A stretch of 50,313 bases of DNA, taken from assembly GCA_015485495.1 (NCBI GenBank), contig WFTL01000097.1:1-50313 (forward strand). Reading direction: 5' to 3'. Under the pieces are notes generated by a model. The model did no database searches and was not told where the DNA came from. It saw only the letters and a list, made by a program, of their open reading frames with translations. The translations under genes were made by a program, and so were the position numbers. The stretch comes from Planctomycetaceae bacterium (lineage in GTDB: Bacteria > Planctomycetota > Planctomycetia > Planctomycetales > Planctomycetaceae). Below are positions 29,435-37,577 of this stretch, piece after piece (positions within the stretch are counted from its first letter, which is position 1; each line of letters opens with the position of its first letter).

Positions 29435-30408
29435 GAAGTTTTTTCCCGGTGTGAATCGGGTCCGCGGGAGACGCTGTCCTCAACAAGGGGACGGCGCACA
29501 CCGCGGAACCGCTCTTTCCAGACGGCGTCGAACACAAAAATTACACCGGTGGCGATCGCCAGTCCGGTCAGCAAAAAAGTGATCCGAGCGGTGGACGCGT
29601 CGGATTCGCTGTGTCGGGCGGCTTCTTCGAAATAGGCAGCCAGAGCGTGAATTTCTTCCGCTTCAAGAGGGCGGTTCCTGAAAATCGGCTGCATGGTTTC
29701 GGTGGCCGGGGCCATCAGCCAGGCACTCAGGGCCTGGCGGCCTTTCAGGCGTTCGTAAACGCGTGTCAGGTCCGGCCCCAGTCGCCCGCCGCCCAGAGCG
29801 GGCAGGTTGTATATCGAATGACACGCACTGCAGGCCGTACCGCCGTTCTTCAGCCTGCGGATGCCGACGAAGATGGCTTCTCCGTTTTTTCGGTCGGCAT
29901 CCGTGAACGGCCTGTTCGAAATCTTCACGCCCTGGAACTGCGACTTCTCAAGCTTCGATTCGGCTTCGATGAGCCTGATAAGCTGTTCCGCTCGATACCG
30001 AGTCATTCCGGGCGCGATGGGCATGACAACCCCCCGCGACTCCTCGACCAGCTTTGCCGCGTACGGGTCACCGCTGTCAACAACTGACTTCGGATTCTGC
30101 AGGAAGTTGATCAGCCATTCGGTGTCGCGACGTTTCGTGACGTCTTTGAGATCGGGGCCGGTCAGGCGGCCGCCTCCAATTGTGTGACAGTTGAGGCAGT
30201 TTTGGCGGTAATAATCGGGAGTATCCTGAGCACGAACAGATGATGTCCCGGCCACCAGAACCAGGAGCATGGCTGCCCTGCAGAAGTGAAAGCTTCTGTT
30301 TCTCTCAACAGGAACAGCAACGGAGACATGGCCGCCTTCTGCCCTTCTGTGGATGTTCAGCAGGCAGCACCTGGCCAGGGAAGGTTGTGTCCTGTCCGCT
30401 TCCAGCAC
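29431..30408 (-). CDS. Diheme cytochrome c, NarC-like
   Basis: First gene of the respiratory block, overlapping narG by 4 nt. It has two heme-c sites, CLNCH (about residues 71-75) and CSACH (about 193-197), each with downstream Met candidates ([16 protein letters not shown]), then a C-terminal transmembrane helix (about 270-292) and a short basic tail. A signal-like stretch ([15 protein letters not shown]) precedes the first heme domain. Both heme domains should be periplasmic. The position and heme count match NarC of the Thermus nar operon, a diheme cytochrome reported as needed there for nitrate reductase attachment and electron transfer. The start is uncertain: GTG 30408 has the best ribosome-binding site (AAGGAG, 6 bp away), ATG 30270 gives a short signal peptide, and ATG 30507 is also open. 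Confidence 0.82.
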   Translation of the reverse strand: MLEADRTQPSLARCCLLNIHRRAEGGHVSVAVPVERNRSFHFCRAAMLLVLVAGTSSVRAQDTPDYYRQNCLNCHTIGGGRLTGPDLKDVTKRRDTEWLINFLQNPKSVVDSGDPYAAKLVEESRGVVMPIAPGMTRYRAEQLIRLIEAESKLEKSQFQGVKISNRPFTDADRKNGEAIFVGIRRLKNGGTACSACHSIYNLPALGGGRLGPDLTRVYERLKGRQALSAWLMAPATETMQPIFRNRPLEAEEIHALAAYFEEAARHSESDASTARITFLLTGLAIATGVIFVFDAVWKERFRGVRRPLVEDSVSRGPDSHREKTS

Positions 30409-31081
30409 CACACTCTCCTTCGGTCCGAACGGTTCCCGTTGCGAACGGTCCGAGAGACACCATCGGTCCTCACGTTCAGCGGGCCCATGTTGCAACAACC
30501 GTGCCATCGGTTTCTTTCACAGAAAAGCGATGCCCTCTGCGCGTGAACGCTTCGTGTGTTGTGCGAGAACGATCAGTGTGCGCCGGTCGACCGACAGGCA
30601 CTGCGGATGCTGATCGATGCGGGCCGCTCTGCACGGAACCGGCGTTGCTGCAGCAGTTCGCTGCCGGTCAGACAGCCGGAATCACGGTTTTTGCGAGATC
30701 AGGGATGCGGCGTTTCGCAAACGAGACATGGCTGCGGCACTTCTTCCGGTGGCGCGGAATGTCGCGCCGTGTGTGCAGCGTCGCACGCAGTCGAATGTCT
30801 GATCACCACTCAGATCGCGCGCAGGGAAGGTTGTGCCACGTCTTCCGAACAGTCGGATTCGCGAAGACTCGTCCGTTGGCTGAAACGTTTACAGCACGTG
30901 ATTCCGATGCCTGGAAGCAGATCATTGCGGGTTAGTCCCCGTTCCTGACAGGGAATTCAGCGCGTTCACTGCGAAACATCACCGAATGATGGCTGGTCTG
31001 CTGTCATCCGCTGTTTTCTTCGTGATCAGATCGATTGAGCGGTTACCATGACGGAACTGGAAACCTGTGCGGAGAGTCCCG
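30409..31081. other. Divergent regulatory region between the nar block and the kinase gene
   Basis: About 670 bp with no convincing gene; open frames here lack homology, ribosome-binding sites or normal composition. It should hold the promoter of the nar-act block and that of the kinase gene. Noted sequences are a 10-bp palindrome TGTTGCAACA at 30488-30497, about 80 bp before the chosen cytochrome start, and CAGGGAAGGTTGTG found twice (30376-30389, just inside the cytochrome gene, and 30822-30835). I looked for an FNR/DNR-type TTGAT-N4-ATCAA box and saw none. Confidence 0.5.
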
Positions 31082-34000
31082 ATGATCGATACGCCTTCCT
31101 GGGAAGGCAGGATGCCTGGATACGGCGCCGACCCAGAATTCGGCGGTGCCGGAGATTCGGAAGGCCGCGCCCGATCCGGTCCTGCCGGGAATCGTGACAG
31201 CTCATCGGGACTGCAGCGCTGGCGTCAGTGTCTGGTCCTGCTGTCAGCCCGACAGCTCGCCTTCACATGGCCTCAGACCGTCTGCATTTCCGCTCTGGTG
31301 AATGAGGCGATGCGTGAGCACGGCCTGGACCTGCCGGTCAGCCGCGCGGACGCTCAGATGCAGCTTTCTCAGGTGTGCCAGTATGTGCGTGAGTGTGCCG
31401 ATCCGTCCGGCGAATCGAGTGGCCTGAACGGTTCCCGAAACCTTCCGTCTCCGGCTCGGCAGATCGAGGCGGAAGTCGAGAAGGAAGCCCATCGTTCGGA
31501 TGATTCCGGGGCCGAATCCCGGACGTTCGGTCGCGCGGCCGTTCTGAGCGAAGCGTTGTCCCGTCTGCCGCAGCAGGACCGCCGTCTGCTGCGACTGCGT
31601 GCCTTCGATCACCTGCCGTTTCGCCGGATCGCTCAGGCAGTCGGCGGGGAGACCGAAGAAATCTGTCGGCGCTGGTGCGAAGCGGTTATGCGGCTGGCCT
31701 CCTGGCTTCCGGGAGATTCAGGAGAACAGCATGCGGCAGAAGGGGAAGATCTGTCGGAGGAGGAGATTCGGTTTCTTCTGGAGTCGGACCGGATGCTGGA
31801 AGAGGACCGGCTGTTCGTGGCCGAGTCCCGGCAGGAGTTCCTGAAGTCGGACACTCTGATTCTGCCGCCGTTCGCGAATCGTCTGGACAGAGCGATGCGG
31901 TGCGTTCGCTGGCTGAGGGCGGAAGCGACCCTGAACACTCTTCCGGCAGGAGGCCCGGAACGGGTTCTGGAGCGATCTGTGCGCTGGCTGGGACGTTATG
32001 AAATCCTTTGCGAACTGGGGTCCGGCGGACACGCATCGGTGTTCCTGTCCCGGGATTCGGAACTGGGGCGATTTGTGGCCGTCAAGACGCCTCGTCTCGG
32101 CGCATCGGCTCGACGAGACATTCGGCGCCGTTTCGAAATCGAAGCGCGGGCCATTGCAGCTCTGAATCATCCCCACATCGTGGAAGTGCTGGATTTCGGC
32201 CAGCACAACAGGCAGATGTATCTGGTGGAAGCAGCCTGTCTGGGACCGACTCTGAAGGAATGGAACACGGCCCGCCGGACACCGGTGGACGATCGGACCG
32301 CCGCCTGCATTGCGCGCCAGCTCGCCGATGCCGTGTCTCATGCCCACTCCCGCAACATTCTGCACCGGGACATCAAACCGGCCAACGTTCTGCTGGATCC
32401 GGTTTCGAGCGAGGTTTCTGCCCGGTACCAGGAAGAACATCTGGTCCCGTCCCTTCCGTCCTATGATTCGGTTTTTTTCCTGCCGCGTCTGTCGGACTTT
32501 GGGATTGCCCGAATCTTCGACAGCGAACAGGGCGAACCGCTGACGGCCACAGATGCCGTCATCGGCACGATTCCCTACATCGCGCCCGAACATGCTCTCG
32601 GCCACCACGATCAGATCGGCTGGGCGACGGATGTCTACGGACTGGGAATGGTCCTGTATGAACTGCTGACACGAACGCTCCCGTTCCGGGGGATTTCTCC
32701 GATGCGGGTTCTGCATGCGGTCACTCAGGAAGAACCGCGTGCTCCCAGCCGGATCCGTTCCGACGTCAACCGGGATCTGGAAGCGATCTGTCTGAAGTGT
32801 CTGGAAAAATCGCCGGCGGCCCGCTACGAGTCGGCTGCGGCTCTCCGGGATGATCTGGACCGGTTTCTCAGTGGCCATCCGGTGCTGGCCAGACCGCCGT
32901 CCCGATTCGGCCGGCTGCGCCGGTGGTGCCGGCGTCATCCGGGCCGCATGCTGGCTGCCGGCAGTGCTGTCGTGATGGCTGCGCTGCTGGTGCTGTCGGT
33001 CTTCTGGCATGTGACGGCTCTGAATCGGGAAGTCGAAAGAACACGCGTTCAGATGGTCGAGGCGCACCATCAGCGGCTGCGGGCCGATCAGGAAGCGGAC
33101 AACGCGAAACGTCAGACGGAACTGGCCGAACAGCGAAACCGGCGGCTTCTCAGACATCTGTTCAGCCTGGACGCGCAGGCCGCCTGGCTGTCGCTGCGCA
33201 AAGGGAACTGGACCCGGTGCGATGAGCTGCTTCGCAAACATGCGGACAACCCGGATGTGACGTCCGGATTCATCTATCGATTCCTGTGGCAGATGGCCCA
33301 TCAGCACGCGGCCAGCAGCCGTGTGTCGGACGGCCGGGTGTTCTGCGTTTCGTTTTCACCGGACGGAAAGATTCTGGCCGGCGGCGATGAAGACGGAACT
33401 GTGACAGTCTGGAATGCGGGTGATCTGTCGCTGAAAACACGTCTGACCGGTCACACGGCCTGCGTCAATGCGCTCACATTTTCCGATGACGGATCGCGGA
33501 TCTTTTCCGTGTCCTGCGACGGAACACTGCGTTCCTGGAACACTCGGACGTGGAAGCCGGCAGCCGTTCTGTTTACCGGACAGTCCGAACTGTATTCCGT
33601 CGCTTCATCGCCCGATGTTGCGTATCTTGCCGCCGGAGACCAGAACGGAAATCTCTTTCTGATCGATCCGCAGCACGGGCATGTGATTTCCCGGGTCCGC
33701 GTGTCCGACTGGCGCATCGAATCGCTGTTCTTTTCCCACGACGGGCGGCATGTCGTCGGAGCCTCCCATGACGAAGCCGTCGTGTATCAGGTTCCGGATC
33801 TGCAGGAAATCCGGCGGACAGGAATCCGCAGGAACCTGGCCGGTGGAGTCCATGTCGTCCATCGTCTTCCGACTACAGATCAGTTCCTCTGGGCCGGATC
33901 GGCTCCCCTGATCGGCCGCGAACCGCTTCTGACCACGTCCGGTCCACAGACTCTGTATCAGCCGCGGCAGGCGATTCATTCTCTGAGTTCCGACCGGTCG

Positions 34001-35119
34001 GGACGGCTGATTGCATTCGCCGGCGGCGGCCGCATCGCCCAGGTGTTCGATTCGGACGTTCAAAGAACCATTCTTCGGCTGTACGGACATACCGATCGCA
34101 TCACCGGCATCAGCCTGCATCCGGACGCGGTCAGTCTGGCAACCAGCAGTTTCGACGGAACTGTGAAACTCTGGAAGGTGCCGCATCGAGGGGAATGGCG
34201 GGATCTTTCGGAAATCCGGGGTGCCCGGCAGCTGGCGTTTGCCGACGCCGGTTCCGTGCTGCTGATCACCGGTTCCGACGGAATCCGGGCCTTCGATGTG
34301 ACGGACTGGACCTGCCGCTATACCCTTCCGGGGGACTGCTGCGCGGTATCGTGCGATGAAACGCGCGGTGTTGTGGCCGCGGTGTCCGACGGGCGGATGA
34401 CACTCCACCGGGCCTCCGACGGAACCACACTGACATCAGACAGCCATGAATGGAACATCCGTCCCGGCGATGAATTTCTCGTAGGACCATCCGGATCGTT
34501 CATCATCGGCCTGGATTCCCGGGGATGGCTGCAGCAGGTCGATCTGGTTCATCGGGACCGACCGGCCGTCCGGCAGAACGTTCATGGCCGGTGTCGTGCT
34601 GTCTGTCGGAAACCCCGTTCGGATTCTCTGATCGTTCTCGGCAGTCAGCCGGATGATCTTCTGGATCTGGCACCGCCGGATCCGTCGCATCCGGGGAGGG
34701 AAATGCGTCTGATGGCCAGGAACATTCGTCACGTCCGGTCCCACGACCGGACAGGACGGATCGCCGCGGCAGCCGCGGACAGCTTCATCTACGTCTGGGA
34801 TGCGCACCGCAGCAACATGCTGGTGTCCACCACATCAGACGCCGACAGTGCTGCCACGTGCGTTGCGTTTTCCGCGGATGGTGATGTTCTGGCCGGCGGG
34901 GATGAAGATGGCTGGGTCCGGCTGTGGGAAACGGAGACCGGACACAACTGTCTGTCGATTCCCGCTCACAGAACGGCCGTCACGGCCATGACGTTTTCTC
35001 CGAACGGTCGGCTGCTGGTGACGGCGGCTGCCGGCACAGCGGATGTGCCGGGCTGCGTGCGGGTGTGGAAGGCGGCTTCTGCAGCAGCGACGGTTCAGCC
35101 CGCGGACGATGTGCCATGA
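31082..35119 (+). CDS. ECF-sigma-like / Ser-Thr kinase / WD40 fusion protein
   Basis: A 1345-residue protein with four parts. Residues about 45-210 resemble a planctomycete-type ECF sigma factor: an ISALVNEA stretch (about 69-76) like the TALVNEA of that group, and a region-4-like helix-turn-helix beginning LSEALSRLPQQDRRLLRLR (155-173). Residues 303-595 are a Hanks-type kinase with GSGGHASVF, Lys335, HRDIKPAN (Asp430), DFG at 472-474 and APE at 501-503; about 23 extra residues lie between the catalytic loop and DFG. One transmembrane helix (623-645) and a short coiled coil follow, then WD40-type repeats from about 745 to the end (SFSPDGKILAGGDEDGTVTV is the first clear one). All catalytic residues are present. 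The ATG at 31082 has GGAGAG five bases upstream; a GTG at 31067 is also in frame. Confidence 0.88.
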   Translation: MIDTPSWEGRMPGYGADPEFGGAGDSEGRARSGPAGNRDSSSGLQRWRQCLVLLSARQLAFTWPQTVCISALVNEAMREHGLDLPVSRADAQMQLSQVCQYVRECADPSGESSGLNGSRNLPSPARQIEAEVEKEAHRSDDSGAESRTFGRAAVLSEALSRLPQQDRRLLRLRAFDHLPFRRIAQAVGGETEEICRRWCEAVMRLASWLPGDSGEQHAAEGEDLSEEEIRFLLESDRMLEEDRLFVAESRQEFLKSDTLILPPFANRLDRAMRCVRWLRAEATLNTLPAGGPERVLERSVRWLGRYEILCELGSGGHASVFLSRDSELGRFVAVKTPRLGASARRDIRRRFEIEARAIAALNHPHIVEVLDFGQHNRQMYLVEAACLGPTLKEWNTARRTPVDDRTAACIARQLADAVSHAHSRNILHRDIKPANVLLDPVSSEVSARYQEEHLVPSLPSYDSVFFLPRLSDFGIARIFDSEQGEPLTATDAVIGTIPYIAPEHALGHHDQIGWATDVYGLGMVLYELLTRTLPFRGISPMRVLHAVTQEEPRAPSRIRSDVNRDLEAICLKCLEKSPAARYESAAALRDDLDRFLSGHPVLARPPSRFGRLRRWCRRHPGRMLAAGSAVVMAALLVLSVFWHVTALNREVERTRVQMVEAHHQRLRADQEADNAKRQTELAEQRNRRLLRHLFSLDAQAAWLSLRKGNWTRCDELLRKHADNPDVTSGFIYRFLWQMAHQHAASSRVSDGRVFCVSFSPDGKILAGGDEDGTVTVWNAGDLSLKTRLTGHTACVNALTFSDDGSRIFSVSCDGTLRSWNTRTWKPAAVLFTGQSELYSVASSPDVAYLAAGDQNGNLFLIDPQHGHVISRVRVSDWRIESLFFSHDGRHVVGASHDEAVVYQVPDLQEIRRTGIRRNLAGGVHVVHRLPTTDQFLWAGSAPLIGREPLLTTSGPQTLYQPRQAIHSLSSDRSGRLIAFAGGGRIAQVFDSDVQRTILRLYGHTDRITGISLHPDAVSLATSSFDGTVKLWKVPHRGEWRDLSEIRGARQLAFADAGSVLLITGSDGIRAFDVTDWTCRYTLPGDCCAVSCDETRGVVAAVSDGRMTLHRASDGTTLTSDSHEWNIRPGDEFLVGPSGSFIIGLDSRGWLQQVDLVHRDRPAVRQNVHGRCRAVCRKPRSDSLIVLGSQPDDLLDLAPPDPSHPGREMRLMARNIRHVRSHDRTGRIAAAAADSFIYVWDAHRSNMLVSTTSDADSAATCVAFSADGDVLAGGDEDGWVRLWETETGHNCLSIPAHRTAVTAMTFSPNGRLLVTAAAGTADVPGCVRVWKAASAAATVQPADDVP

Positions 35120-35135
35120 ACACGCCGCGGCTTCA

Positions 35136-35756
35136 TCAGTCCATGAAGATGCGGTGGTAGTCGCGGAAGATGACATCCAGCAGATCGCGGGCCGGTTCCG
35201 GAGCATGGTAGCGCACGAAACCTTCACCGGTTTCGGGATTTTCGTCCACCAGACGAATGTTGTCTTCTTCGCTGTACATCCAGGCTTCTTCCTGGAGGTA
35301 TCCGAAGATCTCGTGCAGTGCCTCTTCATCCGCCGGAATGAAGACTTCACCGTCCAGGAAAAGCTGGTAGGCGTATTCTTCCAGTTTCGGCCAGGACATG
35401 CCTTCTGATGTGCCGCGGTAATACGGCTGCAGCACGGACACGGCATCCGGCTTCACGTTCGGATTCCGCAGCATGTCGATCGCGTTCCACGGGCAGATGG
35501 TGAGCTGATAGAACTCGCTGCTGTCATTGGGCGATCGGTAACACATCTGGCAGCCGATGCAGCGGCTGGTGTCGATCTGATGGTAGCTCTGGGAGGGAAT
35601 CGGGCTGACCACTTCGTAGATGCAGTCCACCGGACAGACCGATGCGCAGGAATTGCACGATGTGCAGCTGTCCTTGTTGATGACGTTCAGATACCGCGTT
35701 TCTTTCTTGCGATCCGACCTGCGCGTCCGGAAATATTCGGTCACCGAAATCGTCAT
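35136..35756 (-). CDS. 4Fe-4S ferredoxin-type protein with C-terminal extension
   Basis: A protein of 206 residues. The first cluster motif CTSCNSCASVCP is canonical. The second begins CIGCQMC but its last Cys-Pro (TICPWNAID) comes after a 16-residue insertion, where 3 residues are usual. A C-terminal extension of about 90 residues without cysteines follows, containing DGEVFIPADEEALHEIFGYL. No signal peptide is present, so it is probably a cytoplasmic electron carrier or subunit; its partner is unknown. The start is the ATG at 35756, preceded by GGGGGAG; the longer open frame up to 36086 looks non-coding. It converges on the kinase gene with only 16 bp between stops. Confidence 0.85.
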   Translation of the reverse strand: MTISVTEYFRTRRSDRKKETRYLNVINKDSCTSCNSCASVCPVDCIYEVVSPIPSQSYHQIDTSRCIGCQMCYRSPNDSSEFYQLTICPWNAIDMLRNPNVKPDAVSVLQPYYRGTSEGMSWPKLEEYAYQLFLDGEVFIPADEEALHEIFGYLQEEAWMYSEEDNIRLVDENPETGEGFVRYHAPEPARDLLDVIFRDYHRIFMD

Positions 35757-36113
35757 CGACTCCCCCGTCTGCTTCCAGAAAAACGGTCCGGCTTCATCGG
35801 TCCGGCACCGCACGGCATCTGATTGTTCCCGCCCGATCGGACGTCCTGACCAGACCGGACCGCCAGACACCTGTTTCCAGGGGCAGCCTGGCTGTTCATT
35901 CCTGCACACCTGGCTGTTCCCCGGCAGGTGACAGACCACATGATCGCCGGCAGGCAGCGGCCCATGAGTACCATCGTCGATGCCGCAGGATGAGCTATGA
36001 AGAATAGACGGAAAATCGGGCAGCAGCCACATCGGTGCGGCGGCCGGGAGCCCGTTTTTCCCATTCCCGACACCTGTTCCCGGCAATTCCTGCCCCTGAG
36101 AAGGCGGCGGCTG
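35757..36113. other. 357-bp region upstream of the ferredoxin-type gene
   Basis: No gene is apparent. CCTGGCTGTTC occurs twice, at 35887-35897 and 35909-35919, a spacing of 22 bp or two helical turns; the second copy lies inside an inverted repeat CACCTG ... CAGGTG. These sit about 130-160 bp upstream of the ferredoxin start and could be an operator. No clear terminator for the phosphatase gene was seen. Confidence 0.4.
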
Positions 36114-36863
36114 TCACGCATCGTCTTCCGATGTGAGCACCGTATTTTCCGGCAGCAGCACGCAGCTGAGCTTTCCCTGCCGTCCTCCGGTGGTGTCCGT
36201 GGCGATGATCCGGTCGCCAAACAGAACTTCGGGGATCGGGACATGTCCCTGAACGACCGTCACCGGGCAGCCCTGCGGAACCGGCCCCCGAATGAAGGAT
36301 TTGCTGAACAGCCACGGCGGCTGAGACAGCGTGTAATCCGGCTGCCTGAGAATCTGTACCTGCATGTCGAATGTCATCGCCGGATCCAGCCCCGCATGGA
36401 CGAACAGGTATCTGGGATGTTCCACCCGCCACGGCAGACGGCTCAGCCAGTGCGCATGGTTTTCCGGCAGCGCTTCCCGAAGCTGGTCGAAGTTCCCCAG
36501 GTCGGCTCCATAAGACGCGAACGTCGTTTCCACGGAATAGGCATGCAGCCAGGCACTCTTCCAGTCCAGGTAATCCGGAGTATCGATCAGATCCAGAGAA
36601 GCCGCCATGGCCAGTTCATGGTTTCCGCAGACCCATGCCACGCGATCATGCTGACTGATCAGATCACAGAACAGGTCGAGGGTTCCTTTGGGGTCCGGAC
36701 CGCGATCGACCAGATCCCCGATGAACACGATCCACCGGTGCTGCATGTCGGGGACACGTTCGAGCTGATGGATGATCTGCCGCAGTTTTCGCGTCTGCCC
36801 GTGCACATCTCCGATGACTGCGACGGGGCCGTCGATCCGGGTCGGCAAAGAGCTGGCAGGCAT
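36114..36863 (-). CDS. PPP-family metallophosphatase (Ser/Thr phosphatase-like)
   Basis: A 249-residue calcineurin-like phosphoesterase with the metal-binding motifs in order: GDVHG, GDLVDRGP, GNHE, then His residues in FVHAGLD and QGHVPIP. These are the PPP phosphatase signatures, so it may remove phosphate from proteins or cleave diadenosine tetraphosphate-like molecules. I chose the ATG at 36863, which lies 16 bp after the stop of the UPF0173 hydrolase; an upstream ATG at 36887 would overlap it. It ends a three-gene run with pgi. A protein kinase gene lies 1 kb away, but no direct link is shown. Confidence 0.88.
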   Translation of the reverse strand: MPASSLPTRIDGPVAVIGDVHGQTRKLRQIIHQLERVPDMQHRWIVFIGDLVDRGPDPKGTLDLFCDLISQHDRVAWVCGNHELAMAASLDLIDTPDYLDWKSAWLHAYSVETTFASYGADLGNFDQLREALPENHAHWLSRLPWRVEHPRYLFVHAGLDPAMTFDMQVQILRQPDYTLSQPPWLFSKSFIRGPVPQGCPVTVVQGHVPIPEVLFGDRIIATDTTGGRQGKLSCVLLPENTVLTSEDDA

Positions 36864-36879
36864 GGAATGTCGTCTTCCG

Positions 36880-37575
36880 TTACGCAACGCCGTCGAAGGA
36901 GAACGACTGGCCGGGTTTCAGCACCACCGGCAGAGCCGACGTGTCTTTTTCGATGGCCGCCGCCCAGGCATCCGTGTCCTGTTCGATCACCGGCCAGGTG
37001 TTGTAGTGTGCCGGAATCACGGTACCGGGGCGAATGAACTGAGTGGCCCGCACGGAATCTTCCGGTCCCATCGTGAAATTGTCGCCGATCGGCAGAATGG
37101 CCACGTCGATTTCTTCATCGCCGATCAGCCGCATATCGGAAAACAGAGCTGTGTCGCCGGCATCGTAAATCGTGACGTCTTCGGTTTTCAGAATCAGCCC
37201 CGCCGGACTGCCTCCGCAGCTTCCGTCCGGCAGCATGGATCCGTGATGGGCCACCGTCAGTTTCAGCACACCGAAATCGAACGCATGCCGGCCGCCGATG
37301 TGCATCGGGTGGGCGTTTTCCACACCGCGTTTCTGAAACCACGACACGATTTCGAAATTGGAAACCACCAGCGCTCCGGTGCGTGATGCAATCGCCTCGA
37401 CGTCGGCCATGTGGTCTTCATGACCGTGCGTGACCAGAATCGCGTCCGCTTCGATGTCGTCGGCGGATGCGGCCGCCTGAGGATTGCCTGTCAGAAACGG
37501 GTCGATCAGCACCGACTGACCGCCTGTCAGAATCTGAAACGACGCATGTCCCAGATACCGGATTTCTGTTGTCAT
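36880..37575 (-). CDS. UPF0173-type metal-dependent hydrolase (metallo-beta-lactamase fold)
   Basis: A 231-residue protein with the metallo-beta-lactamase fold metal site THGHEDH plus later His residues in VAHHG, the Asp in IYDAGDTALF and the His in IPAHYNTWP. It begins YLGHASFQI and LIDPFLTGNP, as in the UPF0173/YtkL group. The enzyme is predicted cytoplasmic; its substrate is not known. Its start follows the pgi stop by 2 bp, so the two are almost certainly co-translated from one message. Confidence 0.9.
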   Translation of the reverse strand: MTTEIRYLGHASFQILTGGQSVLIDPFLTGNPQAAASADDIEADAILVTHGHEDHMADVEAIASRTGALVVSNFEIVSWFQKRGVENAHPMHIGGRHAFDFGVLKLTVAHHGSMLPDGSCGGSPAGLILKTEDVTIYDAGDTALFSDMRLIGDEEIDVAILPIGDNFTMGPEDSVRATQFIRPGTVIPAHYNTWPVIEQDTDAWAAAIEKDTSALPVVLKPGQSFSFDGVA

Positions 37576-37577
37576 CG

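Larger units (their letters stand above)
11797..30408 (-). other. Probable nar-act respiratory super-operon (13 genes)
   Basis: Thirteen genes run head to tail on the minus strand: narC-like, narG, narH, narJ, narI, narK, narK, actA to actF. ATGA or TGATG overlaps join narC/narG, narH/narJ, narJ/narI, actB/actC (8 nt), actD/actE and actE/actF. Gaps of 18, 26, 22, 10 and 33 bp separate narI/narK, narK/narK, narK/actA, actA/actB and actC/actD. Only narG/narH has a larger gap (189 bp). No hairpin that looks like a terminator was noticed inside. Co-transcription is inferred from spacing. Confidence 0.7.

Noticed and set aside
30376-30835. 14-bp sequence CAGGGAAGGTTGTG present twice upstream of nar
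   Set aside because: One copy lies within the cytochrome reading frame and the spacing (446 bp) fits no simple operator; kept only as a note.
30240-30935. 231-codon plus-strand frame between the nar block and the kinase gene
   Set aside because: It overlaps the 5' part of the diheme cytochrome on the opposite strand, has no ribosome-binding site and no recognisable domain.
30409-31081. Possible FNR/DNR box for the nar operon
   Set aside because: No TTGAT-N4-ATCAA-like 14-mer was found by eye; TTGCGAGATCAG is too far from the consensus.
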